Shown piece by piece: positions 25,141-33,096 of a DNA stretch of 54,728 nt. The stretch lies in contig DVFT01000158.1 of the NCBI GenBank assembly GCA_018713105.1, positions 1-54,728 on the forward strand. The letters are read 5' to 3'. The position numbers and the translations under genes are program-made. The notes below the pieces were generated by a model. The model did not search any database, had not been told where the DNA came from, and saw only the letters and a program-made list of their open reading frames with translations. Each line of letters begins with the position of its first letter. The stretch's first letter is position 1. The stretch is from Candidatus Limivivens merdigallinarum. GTDB taxonomy: Bacteria > Bacillota > Clostridia > Lachnospirales > Lachnospiraceae.

Positions 25141-26535
25141 TTACTTCCTTACCTTCACCTTGACGGTACTGCTGTATGCTCCATAGTATTTCTTCCCTCT
25201 GTAGGTTCCATAGGAGCGCACTTTGAAATAATAGGTCTTTCCCTTCTTCAGCTTGCTGACCGTTCTCTTGTAGGTACTGTATTTCGTGACCGTGACCGTT
25301 TTGACATTTTTTCGGAAGCTTTTGCTGGTGGAATAGCGAATCTGATAACCCTTGGCTGTCCTATCCTTTTTCCAGCGGATAAGGGTACTTCCTGGCCTGT
25401 TGCTCTTCGCGTAGACAATCTTCTGCTTGGCAGGATTGACGGTAACCGTGCACTTGTAGGTCTTCCCGTTCCATGAAGCAGTGATCGCTGCCTTTCCAGG
25501 CTTCTTTCCCTTGATAAGCCCGCTGCTGGAAACCGAGACAACGGAGGATGCGCTGCTTTTCCAGCTTACCGTTCCCTTGGCACCGCTTAGACGAAGCCTC
25601 AGGCTTTTTCCTACTGTGAGCTTTGCCGTCTTTTTACTGATCTTTACCTGCTCCTCTGAAGGTTTCGGAGCAGACGGGGACTCTGCCGAAGATCCTCCCG
25701 ACGACGGCGCTTCTGTCGTGGGGGCTTCGGTATCTGAGGTTTCCGGATTCTTTCTCCACCTGGCTGTGAGAGAAAAGTCCTCGTGATAAATCGGATAGAT
25801 CGCAATCATATAACTTCCTGGATATTGATCCACTTCCCATCCTTCAAAGGTGTATCCCTCCCTGGTAGGATCTTGAAGGACAATCGTATCTCCCGCATAG
25901 TAATATTCCGGGTTTTCGGGATTCTGGATTCCTCCGTTCAAATGATAGGTAATTGTATAGCGCCCCGGAACTGCTGTCCCTCCTCCGCCTGAGGAGTTTC
26001 CTGCCTCCTGCCCTGTTATAACCGTTTCAAGCCCAGCGGTATCGCTGCCGATGGACCAGGCGATCACTTCCCGCTGCTCATTCAGCACCAAGGCAAGCGG
26101 AAGCGTCGTGCTGCTGCCGGATACTCCCAACTGTTTCAAAAGCGACCACATTTGGCTGTTGTAGGAACCGTCATGCGCTACCACCAGCTCCGGGTAGGCA
26201 GATTTGAAGCTTGCAAGCTCCCCCGCCGAGGAATCTACATCCATCAGAATTCCCTGTACCGAATATCCTTTTTCACGAAGCTCTGCCGCTTTCAGCAGCA
26301 TCGCCTTGGTGTTGGGGCATCTGGTTCTACCATATGCCAAAACCAGCCGTTTCTCCGAATAGTCTGTCAGCTTCTTCCCAGCCTCCTGATAGGGATAAAC
26401 GATAATCCCCTCCGCTAACCCCTGCGTACTGATCACATTCATTGCCGCCGCTTCCATCCGAAAGCTTCCAAACGCCAGTATACAAAACAGCACTGCGCAA
26501 AGGGCTCCAAGCCACTCCCTCTTCTTCGCTTTCAT
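25141..26535 (-). CDS. secreted multidomain surface protein (thioredoxin-like, InlB-repeat, Ig-like, FnIII-like)
   Basis: A 464-residue exported protein with a signal peptide at about 1-30. Residues 35-170 look like a thioredoxin fold with a single Cys in the GRTRCPNT position, so it is unlikely to be a classical disulfide oxidase. An InlB/Listeria-Bacteroides repeat follows near 196-255 (YTITYHLNGG, REGYTFEGW). A Thr/Ser/Pro linker, a BIG2-type Ig-like domain near 293-365 and an FnIII-like domain rich in Lys and Tyr at the C-terminus complete it. No LPxTG motif is present. AAAGGAG precedes the ATG. Its role is probably cell-surface or matrix binding, by inference. Confidence 0.82.
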   Translation of the reverse strand: MKAKKREWLGALCAVLFCILAFGSFRMEAAAMNVISTQGLAEGIIVYPYQEAGKKLTDYSEKRLVLAYGRTRCPNTKAMLLKAAELREKGYSVQGILMDVDSSAGELASFKSAYPELVVAHDGSYNSQMWSLLKQLGVSGSSTTLPLALVLNEQREVIAWSIGSDTAGLETVITGQEAGNSSGGGGTAVPGRYTITYHLNGGIQNPENPEYYYAGDTIVLQDPTREGYTFEGWEVDQYPGSYMIAIYPIYHEDFSLTARWRKNPETSDTEAPTTEAPSSGGSSAESPSAPKPSEEQVKISKKTAKLTVGKSLRLRLSGAKGTVSWKSSASSVVSVSSSGLIKGKKPGKAAITASWNGKTYKCTVTVNPAKQKIVYAKSNRPGSTLIRWKKDRTAKGYQIRYSTSKSFRKNVKTVTVTKYSTYKRTVSKLKKGKTYYFKVRSYGTYRGKKYYGAYSSTVKVKVRK

Positions 26536-26660
26536 CTCTTATCGCTCCTTTCTTTCCCTAGATCCGCTGCGCCTTTCTGCGGCCGGATGGGGAAACGATC
26601 TTCCCTCCCTGCATGGTCTGTTTAAATTTGCTTATCCATGCAGCTTTCCTCCGTCGTATT
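26536..26660 (-). other. structured 5' leader of the surface-protein gene
   Basis: The 125-base leader contains a perfect 8-bp stem pairing 26643-26636 with 26616-26609 around a 19-base loop, then a second possible stem (GGGAA with TTTCCC) and a third near the ribosome-binding site. I could not match it to a known riboswitch, and no clear promoter is seen in it. Confidence 0.35.
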
Positions 26661-26664
26661 GCGC

Positions 26665-26716
26665 AAAAAAATCAGGGATTGGTCTGGTTACAGTGTAACA
26701 CAAACGAATCCCTGAT
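26665..26716 (-). terminator. rho-independent terminator after the DUF4003 gene
   Basis: On the minus strand ATCAGGGATT pairs with AATCCCTGAT across a 26-base loop that contains an inner GTTAC/GTAAC stem, followed by a run of seven T. Confidence 0.82.
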
Positions 26717-26749
26717 ACAATCTTTTCCTGATACTGGTACCTAAGAATG

Positions 26750-27745
26750 TCAGTCAGAGGAGCCGCTGGAAGACGCTGCCGCCGCCGATGCAGCCGTTGC
26801 TGCACAGATCGCCGTCTGCTGAGCCACGATCAAGGAGATTGCACCGTTCACCGCCGCCATAGAGAGGGACATTCCAGACAGCTCATCCACACAATCGCTC
26901 ATGGTCAGCATCCCTGCATACATTAGACGCTGCTTTTCTCCCACGCCAAACAAGCCAAATCCTTTCTGATGCTTGAGATATCCATCCACTTCACAGATGG
27001 TTCCGGCAAGCTCTCCCAGATCCTGATCCATCATCGAGAGCACTCCCAGAGTGGGCAGCTCCTGGTTTCTTCCGTAACGATGCCCTCTGCTCTTAAGTTC
27101 CTGGTAAAGCTTCACAGTCCTGGCGCATTTATCTTCCGCGTTCCCTTCTCCGAGAGTCAGCACATGGCTTAAGGACTGTACGGAATTTCCCGAGTAAAAT
27201 TCCCGTTTCAGGATCTCATAGCAGCGCTCCGTCTCTTCCACCGCCGCTTCTTCCTCCAATCCTGCCAGAGCCAAAAGGGCTGCAAAGGTACTGTCCTCGC
27301 CGGAGGTCAGGAAGGGATGTTTCTTCTTCATCAAGTCATAGATCCGCCTTGTACGCTCTACAATACTGTCATATTCCTCCTCCTTTGCCAGCTCTGCGAT
27401 CACCTGTGCCACCATAGGAAGATACGTGGAGGTGAAAAATACCCCTTTCAGCTTGTCATAGATCAGCAGGGTACGCCTCAGGCTGTCCTCCGGAAATTCC
27501 TCCATGGACAGTCTGGTGATCGTCACCAGCCTGGTCATTCCGCGAAAATTGGAAAAAGCGCCCGTCTCCTGCTTCAGCAGCCGCTTGCACCGTTCCATCT
27601 TGTCCATGTCCGCCGTCTGGTTCTTGGAGGTCACGATCTCCGCACAGAGCGGGTACATATAGGTACTTTCCCAGCCAAATCCGGAACGGATCAAATTTCT
27701 GTTTTCAATAAATAACCTGCATTTTGCTTCCAAAGACGCTTTCAT
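26750..27745 (-). CDS. DUF4003 family protein
   Basis: A 331-residue, mostly helical protein matching the DUF4003 family, found mainly in Bacilli and Clostridia. It opens with a helical segment containing CRLFIENRNLIR and has a repeated pattern of Leu-rich helices. The C-terminus is an Ala-rich, weakly hydrophobic stretch ending in a short Ser tail. There are no catalytic motifs that I recognise and no signal peptide. Function is unknown. A good ribosome-binding site precedes the ATG, and a terminator follows the stop. It probably shares a transcript with yccF upstream, though hairpins lie between them. Confidence 0.82.
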   Translation of the reverse strand: MKASLEAKCRLFIENRNLIRSGFGWESTYMYPLCAEIVTSKNQTADMDKMERCKRLLKQETGAFSNFRGMTRLVTITRLSMEEFPEDSLRRTLLIYDKLKGVFFTSTYLPMVAQVIAELAKEEEYDSIVERTRRIYDLMKKKHPFLTSGEDSTFAALLALAGLEEEAAVEETERCYEILKREFYSGNSVQSLSHVLTLGEGNAEDKCARTVKLYQELKSRGHRYGRNQELPTLGVLSMMDQDLGELAGTICEVDGYLKHQKGFGLFGVGEKQRLMYAGMLTMSDCVDELSGMSLSMAAVNGAISLIVAQQTAICAATAASAAAASSSGSSD

Positions 27746-27817
27746 TTCTTTTTTCTCCTTCTCTTTTTACTCTAAAAGTCCGCCGCCGAATAGACGGCAT
27801 GTATTCAGGGATGCCAA

Positions 27818-27870
27818 ATACGCCCGCCGGAATTTTCCGGGATAGTGATACGCCTGCCCAGCGGGCGTAT
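27818..27870 (-). repeat. repeated inverted elements with alternative pairings
   Basis: The element ATACGCCYGCC occurs directly at 27818 and 27848, and its complement GCGGGCGTAT at 27861-27870. The last copy can pair with either (10 bp perfect with the first, one wobble with the second), and a CCGGAA/TTCCGG stem lies between. It sits between yccF and the DUF4003 gene; no T-run follows, so it may be an mRNA-processing or attenuation structure. Confidence 0.5.
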
Positions 27871-27880
27871 GTAGGCTTAC

Positions 27881-28240
27881 TCAGTACACCTCTGAACCAA
27901 AGGGCATCAAAGCCAGTTTTGCCAGCTTGAAATGCTGCAAGCCAAAAGGAATTCCAAGGATCGTCACACAGCACACCACGCCGAACGCCAGATGCTCAAT
28001 CGCCAACGGAAGACCCGACAAGAGGATCCACAGGACGTTAAGCAGTAAAGATCCTGCCCCGCCTCCGTAATGAACCTCCTTCCCAAAGGGAAAGAAACTT
28101 AACGAGGCGAATTTGAAACACTGCAGACCTACAGGGATCCCCACCACGGTGATGCACCACAGGCAGCCCGCCAGGCACCAGCTCAAACCGCTTACTAGAC
28201 CTCCCAGCAAAAACCAGAGCAAATTTCCTAAACAACCCAT
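27881..28240 (-). CDS. yccF: YccF family inner-membrane protein
   Basis: A 119-residue protein made of two similar halves, each with a hydrophobic pair of helices and the family pattern GIPxGLQxFKxAxLxxxPFG: GIPVGLQCFKFASLSFFPFG and GIPFGLQHFKLAKLALMPFG. This is the YccF domain (DUF307). It is a small integral membrane protein of unknown function. It lies six bases downstream of the frameshifted small gene and shares its promoter. Confidence 0.9.
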   Translation of the reverse strand: MGCLGNLLWFLLGGLVSGLSWCLAGCLWCITVVGIPVGLQCFKFASLSFFPFGKEVHYGGGAGSLLLNVLWILLSGLPLAIEHLAFGVVCCVTILGIPFGLQHFKLAKLALMPFGSEVY

Positions 28241-28246
28241 CCTTTG

Positions 28247-28583
28247 TCAGTAACCTCCATTTCGGTATCGAAGCTCTTCCAAAATCCAGCGGATCTGGGA
28301 AATGGCGTCATCCACCCTCTCCAAAACCTCGGCAATTCTGGAATACACCAGATAGTCCACCAGCAGCCCGTCCAGCAGATAGTCCGCCGTCACCAAAAAG
28401 CTGCCGATATCGATTCTTAATTCTCCCATTTGCGGAAGAGCGCGGACGCTTTCTGAAAAAAACTGAAGATCGTTCCTCGCAATCCTCAGCACCTCCTCCG
28501 CTTCCTCCAATTTGGAGTGCTTCCTCCAGGCTGATCAGCGCCTGTTCGCCCGCACCCGCCACATTGATCAGTTCCTGATCCAT
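28247..28583 (-). pseudogene. small conserved gene split by a one-base frameshift
   Basis: A strong ribosome-binding site (GGAAGGAG) and ATG at 28583 begin a frame reading MDQELINVAGAGEQALISL. At about 28511-28512 the natural continuation moves to another frame, which reads LEEAEEVLRIARNDLQFF and on to a stop at 28247. Removing one base near CCAAATTGG would join them into a helical protein of about 111 residues. The first frame alone runs on into Arg/Gly-rich nonsense. It could be a real mutation, a sequencing error, programmed frameshifting, or two small genes, the second starting at TTG 28510. Function unknown. Confidence 0.7.
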
Positions 28584-28639
28584 CGTTTCTCCTTCCCGTA
28601 CTGAAAACGCTCTTCGTCTCCCTCTTATATCTTGTCTGG

Positions 28640-28668
28640 AATATAGCATACTTCCATGGGGAAGTCAA
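28640..28668 (-). promoter_or_regulatory. sigma-A-type promoter for the small gene and yccF
   Basis: On the minus strand TTGACT at 28668-28663, a 17-base spacer, then TATATT at 28645-28640. It gives a leader of about 50 bases to the start at 28583. Confidence 0.72.
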
Positions 28669-28703
28669 TCTCGTTGGAAGAACTTAAGAATTTATCGGAA
28701 GGA

Positions 28704-28758
28704 TTTTCATTTTTGTTAAGAAATGCTATACTATACTTGTCTATTCGTACAATAGACA
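28704..28758 (+). promoter_or_regulatory. promoter with downstream palindromic operator for the YHYH gene
   Basis: TTTTCA at 28704-28709, 17 bases, then TATACT at 28727-28732 with a TGC extension. Just after the -10, TGTCTATT at 28738-28745 and AATAGACA at 28751-28758 form a perfect 8-bp inverted repeat across the expected start site, a position suited to a repressor. Confidence 0.55.
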
Positions 28759-28788
28759 AACACATGATAAGAGAAAGAGGGAAGATCT

Positions 28789-29592
28789 ATGAAACTGAAA
28801 ACGAAATGCATGGCGTTTTTCATCGCCTTCACCCTGCTGCTCGGGCTTGCCCCGCAGCCGCTGTTTGCCGGCTGCCCGCTGACTGTGGAAGCTCATTCCG
28901 GCAGGACAGATGCCTATGGCGGTCACCGTGACAACCAGAACGCAAGCGGTCTTGGCTATTACCACTATCACTGCGGCGGTCACCCCGCCCACCTGCACCC
29001 CAACGGTGTCTGTCCTTATTCCGGTTCTGCTAGTTCCGGTTCCACAAGCTCCAGTTCCACAAGCTCTGGTTCTACGGGCTCTGGTTCCACGAATTCCAGC
29101 TCCCCGTCTGTTTCCAGACCAGCCGCAAAACTGAACCGTAAGAGGGTTACCCTCTCCGTGGGAAAACGCTCCAGGCTGAGATTAAAAAATGCCAAGGGAA
29201 CCGTCAAATGGGCTTCCGGAAATAAACGGATTGCCTCTGTCAGCTCCAACGGAACCGTTTCAGCCAAGAGAGCCGGAACCTGCGTGATCACCGCCAGGTA
29301 CAACGGCAGAAACTACCGCTGCCGGATCATCGTCAAAAATCCGTTTCGGCTAAAGACCTCCGACATCACGATCCAGGCAGGGCAGCAGAAAACCCTGAAG
29401 GCGAATGTGAAAGCTTCCTCCATCACCTGGAGAAGCGGCAAAAAGGACGTGGTCTCCGTCTCCAAATCCGGTGTGATCACCGGTAAGGCAAAGGGACGCT
29501 GCTTCGTCTATGCCACCTACATGGGCAAAACACAGAAATGCAGAGTCATTGTACAGGCACCTCCTGAAACCTCTGCCCCCACAGTCTCATAA
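28789..29592 (+). CDS. secreted YHYH-domain protein with Ig-like (BIG2) repeats
   Basis: A 267-residue exported protein with a signal peptide at about 1-36. The next segment contains SGRTDAYGGHRDN and the HxH-rich core YYHYHCGGHPAHLHPNG, typical of bacterial YHYH-domain proteins; the His and Cys could bind a metal. A Ser/Gly/Thr-rich linker (about 78-110) leads to two BIG2-like Ig domains near 112-185 and 186-262, similar to the one in the surface protein at 25.1-26.5 kb. The C-terminus has no sortase signal. AGAGGGAAG precedes the ATG. It is monocistronic with its own promoter. Function unknown, probably cell-surface. Confidence 0.82.
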   Translation: MKLKTKCMAFFIAFTLLLGLAPQPLFAGCPLTVEAHSGRTDAYGGHRDNQNASGLGYYHYHCGGHPAHLHPNGVCPYSGSASSGSTSSSSTSSGSTGSGSTNSSSPSVSRPAAKLNRKRVTLSVGKRSRLRLKNAKGTVKWASGNKRIASVSSNGTVSAKRAGTCVITARYNGRNYRCRIIVKNPFRLKTSDITIQAGQQKTLKANVKASSITWRSGKKDVVSVSKSGVITGKAKGRCFVYATYMGKTQKCRVIVQAPPETSAPTVS

Positions 29593-29646
29593 CGCTGTCT
29601 GAGGCAGCCAGGACATGGGGGATGTATTCCTGTCTCAAACTGCAGC

Positions 29647-29672
29647 ACCGGCGATCCATTCGGACCGCCGGT
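29647..29672 (+). terminator. candidate terminator hairpin between convergent genes
   Basis: ACCGGCG pairs with CGCCGGT around a 12-base loop and is followed by ACACTTTTAT on the plus strand. The T-run is short and offset, so strength is uncertain. It lies between the YHYH gene and the first ABC permease. Confidence 0.45.
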
Positions 29673-29678
29673 ACACTT

Positions 29679-30902
29679 TTATACACGTCTTTGTTTTAAA
29701 TAGCCATATCCCGCCAGCAAAAGGCACGCTGCCCCAATCCCCACATAAGCGATGGGAATGTATTCATATGCCCTCAGCGACAAACCGCCAATGGAAAAGA
29801 GCGTCCCCCCAAACAGGGAATCCACACTGGCAAATTTCCCCGGAAGGAGCTGGGTGATAAGATAAATGCTTCGGAAAGACCGGGGAACAGACCCCAAAAA
29901 TACCGGTAAGAAGGTCAGGATCAGACCAAGGATCACCGGACCGAAGGCACTTTTCATTCCCGCAGAACACAGCATGGCAAACAGCGCCGTCAGTACTGAG
30001 GCAAGGATGCTGCACAGCAAAAGAATTAAGAGCATGCTTCCAACCGACGCCTGCCAGGCGCTTCCGAAAAATGCCGGGAGCGTCTGAATCGGGACGGTCA
30101 AATCCCCTGCCCCGTAGATCATAATCTCCTCCAGCAGTACCGAGCCATAAACAAGGACAGACCAGAGAACGGAAAAGAGGATCCCCGCCGTGATTTTTGC
30201 CCAAAACACCTCCTGCCTGCCGAATTTGCCGGACAGGATCAAGGCATCCGTTTTGGCGGTACATTCCTGGGCGAACAGCGGAGCCAGGCAGATCACGATG
30301 GCGAGCGCCGTTAGGAACAAATTCATGCTCTGCATATTCAGGAACCGTGCGTAGGCTTCGTTGTAGGCATAGCGCCAGGGTGTTTCAACCTGCTCCAGAG
30401 ACGTTTCCCAGTAGGCGGTTTCCACAGGGGTAAGCCCTTCTTCCGAAAAAGATGCCCGGACGTATTCCCTCCAGCTCTGATAATAATCCGGAGTATCGGT
30501 ATCAGCCTCTGATCGTCCGGTTTCCGTCTCCGTAATCCCTTCCCCCATGCTTCCCATCAGATTTCCAAACAATTCTGTGATCTTCTGGGATTTCAGCGCC
30601 TTACGGTTTTCCTCCAGGAAATGCTCTGCCGTATATCCCGGAAACTGTGCCTCCTCCCTGAACGCCTCCTGGATCACCTCATTGGTGAGGAGCAGCCCGT
30701 TCAGCTTTTTCCCTGCCTGGCTTTCATCCCTGGCAAGCTGGCGGCTTGTCGCCACCTGGGTTCCTTCCACATAGACATTCCCGAAGATCCACATGGAATT
30801 GACCAGAAGCAGGAGAAGATAGACCCCCACCAGGCTGATCCAAAAGCTTTTTCTGTGAAACATCTTTTTAAACTCATAGCCAAGCAATGTCAACCACATC
30901 AT
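29679..30902 (-). CDS. ABC-2-type transporter permease, cassette 1
   Basis: A 407-residue membrane protein with one N-terminal membrane segment (about 19-40), an extracytoplasmic region of roughly 140 residues, and about five further segments in the second half, a usual ABC-2 (NatB/CcmB-like) export permease layout. The ATG overlaps the ATPase stop (ATGA), so the two subunits are translationally coupled. It is the last gene of the first sigma/ABC cassette. The substrate is unknown. Confidence 0.85.
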   Translation of the reverse strand: MMWLTLLGYEFKKMFHRKSFWISLVGVYLLLLLVNSMWIFGNVYVEGTQVATSRQLARDESQAGKKLNGLLLTNEVIQEAFREEAQFPGYTAEHFLEENRKALKSQKITELFGNLMGSMGEGITETETGRSEADTDTPDYYQSWREYVRASFSEEGLTPVETAYWETSLEQVETPWRYAYNEAYARFLNMQSMNLFLTALAIVICLAPLFAQECTAKTDALILSGKFGRQEVFWAKITAGILFSVLWSVLVYGSVLLEEIMIYGAGDLTVPIQTLPAFFGSAWQASVGSMLLILLLCSILASVLTALFAMLCSAGMKSAFGPVILGLILTFLPVFLGSVPRSFRSIYLITQLLPGKFASVDSLFGGTLFSIGGLSLRAYEYIPIAYVGIGAACLLLAGYGYLKQRRV

Positions 30903-31771
30903 CCCATCCCTCCCTGCTGTTCATTGAAATAATAAAGATAAAGATCCTCCAAAGTCGCCGGCACGACCCTTGCCCCTTCCTTGGGGCACCGCTCTCCCAC
31001 TGCCCTTACGAAGATTCCGGATCCTTCTTCCCTGAGATTCAGGATGGCAAATTCCTGTTCCATGGAGAAAAGTTCTTCCCTTGTAAGAAAGCACTCCCAT
31101 ACCTTGCCTTCGATCACCTCCCGAATTCTCTTCGGTTCTCCTTGATGAAGGATGGCGCCGTTTTTCATGATGAGGACTTCATCGGCGATGTACTCGATGT
31201 CCGAGACAATGTGCGTGGATAGAAGGACGATCCTGTCCTTTTTCAGGGAGGAGATCAGATTTCGGAATTTTACCCTCTCCTTGGGATCCAGCCCTGCAGT
31301 CGGTTCATCCAGGATCAAAAGCTTCGGATGGTTCAAAAGAGCCTGGGCAATCCCGAGGCGCTGTTTCATGCCGCCCGAGAAGGTCTTGATCTTTTTCCCG
31401 GCATATTCCGTCAGGTTGACCAGCTCCAGAAGTTCCCCTGCCTTTTCCCTCGCCTTTGCCTTCGGAACCCCTTTCAGCGCCGCAAGGTAAAGCAGAAAAT
31501 CCTTTGCCGTAAAGGAGGGATAATAGCCGAACTCCTGGGGCAGATAGCCCAGAAGCTCCCGATAGGCTTTGCTGGATACCTCCCTTCCGCCTAAGCGGAT
31601 CTCCCCTGCATCCGGCTTTAGGATGCCCGCCATCATCCTCATCAAGGTGGTCTTGCCTGCGCCGTTGGCGCCCAGCAGTCCGTAGAGCCCCTCACCCATG
31701 CTCAAAGATACCCGATCCACCGCAATCTTTGTCTGAAACCGCTTGCTGACCCGATCTAATTGAAGCTCCAT
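30899..31771 (-). CDS. ABC transporter ATP-binding protein, cassette 1
   Basis: A 290-residue ATPase with Walker A LLGANGAGKTT near residues 33-43, Q-loop YLPQEFGYYPSF near 85, signature FSGGMKQRLGIAQALL near 133 and Walker B LLILDEPTAGLDP near 155, then the H-loop STHIVSDIEYIA. A C-terminal regulatory tail follows. It closely resembles BcrA/NatA-type exporters. The start is set at 31771, behind GGAGGG; a longer frame begins at 31849 but inside the upstream gene without a site. It overlaps the membrane-protein gene by 16 bases. Confidence 0.92.
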   Translation of the reverse strand: MELQLDRVSKRFQTKIAVDRVSLSMGEGLYGLLGANGAGKTTLMRMMAGILKPDAGEIRLGGREVSSKAYRELLGYLPQEFGYYPSFTAKDFLLYLAALKGVPKAKAREKAGELLELVNLTEYAGKKIKTFSGGMKQRLGIAQALLNHPKLLILDEPTAGLDPKERVKFRNLISSLKKDRIVLLSTHIVSDIEYIADEVLIMKNGAILHQGEPKRIREVIEGKVWECFLTREELFSMEQEFAILNLREEGSGIFVRAVGERCPKEGARVVPATLEDLYLYYFNEQQGGMG

Positions 31772-32472
31772 AATGTTCCCTCCTGTCTCAAAAATTTCCA
31801 AACTTCCCTTCCTGTTCCCCAAAGGAGCAAAAGCAGGGCAATCCCCCAATAACCAAGCTCAGATTCCAGATAGATCCCCGGAAACTGATTCCCCCCAAGG
31901 ATCACCAGTGCACTGACCAAAATTCCTGCCAACAGACAATACCAGAGCTCATTTTCCCGGTCACAGCGCTTCAGGAAGTGTAAGGTCAGAAATGCCGTCA
32001 AAAAATATGGCGTCAAAAGATACAGGCTTCCTTCCACTCCCACGCTTCCTCCTCCAAGCAGGATGCTCAAAACGCCAAGCCCCAAAAGCTCTGCTCCGCC
32101 CAGAAAGCAAAGCCTTGCCAAAAGTACCTCCACCAGGCTGTGGGGAGCGGAACGCTCCAATTCCTCCATGCCAAAACGCCTGGACCTCAGAAGCTCCTTC
32201 GTGACCAGACAGCTCCAAAAGGGCAGCAGGGCAGAGACCATCCAGACGGCATTCCTCTTTCCGCAATCAGCAGCGAAGCCTCCCAAAAGCAGGGATAATC
32301 CAAACAGGGCAGCCAGGGACAGCCAGGTGCTTTTGGACAGGCAGCCAGATTGGCTGAGCAGGAATTCCCACAGGCTCGTCTCATCATGAAGATGTTCCAA
32401 GAGAAAGGCTTCTTTCCTTTCTGGAGGCGGCGCCCAGAACGCCTCCTTGATCTCTTTTTTCCAGGATTTCAT
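31756..32472 (-). CDS. multi-pass membrane protein, cassette 1 (possible sigma regulator)
   Basis: A 238-residue protein with a short soluble N-terminus (KEIKEAFWAPPPERKEAFL) and about six membrane segments. Near residue 98 it contains RRFGMEELERSAPHSL followed by VLLARL, which is matched in its paralogue at 35,235-36,014. It begins in an ATGA overlap with the sigma-factor gene and precedes the ABC genes. Placement right after an ECF sigma gene suggests an anti-sigma role, but it has no zinc-finger anti-sigma motif. Function is inference only. Confidence 0.78.
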   Translation of the reverse strand: MKSWKKEIKEAFWAPPPERKEAFLLEHLHDETSLWEFLLSQSGCLSKSTWLSLAALFGLSLLLGGFAADCGKRNAVWMVSALLPFWSCLVTKELLRSRRFGMEELERSAPHSLVEVLLARLCFLGGAELLGLGVLSILLGGGSVGVEGSLYLLTPYFLTAFLTLHFLKRCDRENELWYCLLAGILVSALVILGGNQFPGIYLESELGYWGIALLLLLWGTGREVWKFLRQEGTLWSFN

Positions 32473-32927
32473 ATCTCTTTGCCTCCTTCCAAGCGGATTT
32501 TTAACTGTTTCAGCACCTCCCGCTCCCTGCGGTAGAATGCAAAGCGGGAGATTCCAAGGATATCCGCCGCCTCCCTGACGGAAAGTTCCAGATGGTAGCG
32601 AAGGAGCAAAAGCTCCTGTTCTTCCCTTTTCAGGGCGTTCACTGCCTGTTTCATATCCATCCTGACCTCCAGGTGTTCCATGACATTCTCCAGTACCGGC
32701 TCTTCCTTCAGCTCTTCAGGCTGTCGTTCCCGGTAGGTGTCCGTACACAGATTCCGTGCAATGGTATACAGATAAGCCAGCCGCTTCCCGCCGAAAAGCC
32801 CAGGGTTCCGGTTTAGGTAGCGCAGAAAGGTTTCCTGGGTCAGATCCTCCGCCAGGTACGCATCCTTTACATGAAAATAGCAATACCGGTATATTTTTTC
32901 ATACTCTTCTTCCATGTCGATCGCCAT
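32469..32927 (-). CDS. ECF-type RNA polymerase sigma factor, cassette 1
   Basis: A 152-residue sigma-70 family factor. Region 2 reads YEKIYRYCYFHVKDAYLAEDLTQETF, with AEDLTQETF the typical core-binding helix, and YLYTIARNLCTD region 2.4. Region 4 is LELSVREAADILGISRFAFYRRER, a helix-turn-helix that should recognise the -35 element. Regions 1 and 3 are absent, as in ECF factors. The start is set at 32927, where AAAGGAGG precedes the ATG; the frame stays open 37 codons further up without a site. It heads the first cassette. Confidence 0.9.
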   Translation of the reverse strand: MAIDMEEEYEKIYRYCYFHVKDAYLAEDLTQETFLRYLNRNPGLFGGKRLAYLYTIARNLCTDTYRERQPEELKEEPVLENVMEHLEVRMDMKQAVNALKREEQELLLLRYHLELSVREAADILGISRFAFYRREREVLKQLKIRLEGGKEI

Positions 32928-33039
32928 CTGGAAACCTCCTTTCACTATGTATAACGGTTTTTTCACCGAAATGTGCGGCAGACCTTCCCGAAATTTTATC
33001 ATATGCAAACACGTTCCGGAAGGCTTTTCTTTTCCCACG

Positions 33040-33081
33040 AAAAAAGCACCGAAGGGCTTTTCCCGCCTTTCGGTGCTTTTT
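33040..33081. terminator. bidirectional terminator between the two sigma/ABC cassettes
   Basis: AAAAAAGCACCGAA pairs with TTCGGTGCTTTTT around a loop of about 14 bases. It ends cassette 2 on the minus strand, so cassette 1 needs its own promoter. Confidence 0.85.
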
Positions 33082-33096
33082 CATACGTTCTTTTTT

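Noticed and set aside
28308-28649. 113-codon frame as a separate gene
   Set aside because: Only its first part from the ATG at 28,583 looks like protein; the rest is Arg/Gly-rich nonsense from the frameshift.
32928-33039. ECF-type (GGAAC...CGTC) promoter before the cassette 1 sigma gene
   Set aside because: A GGAACG is present but no matching -10 lies at the right spacing; also no convincing sigma-A pair, so no promoter was called.
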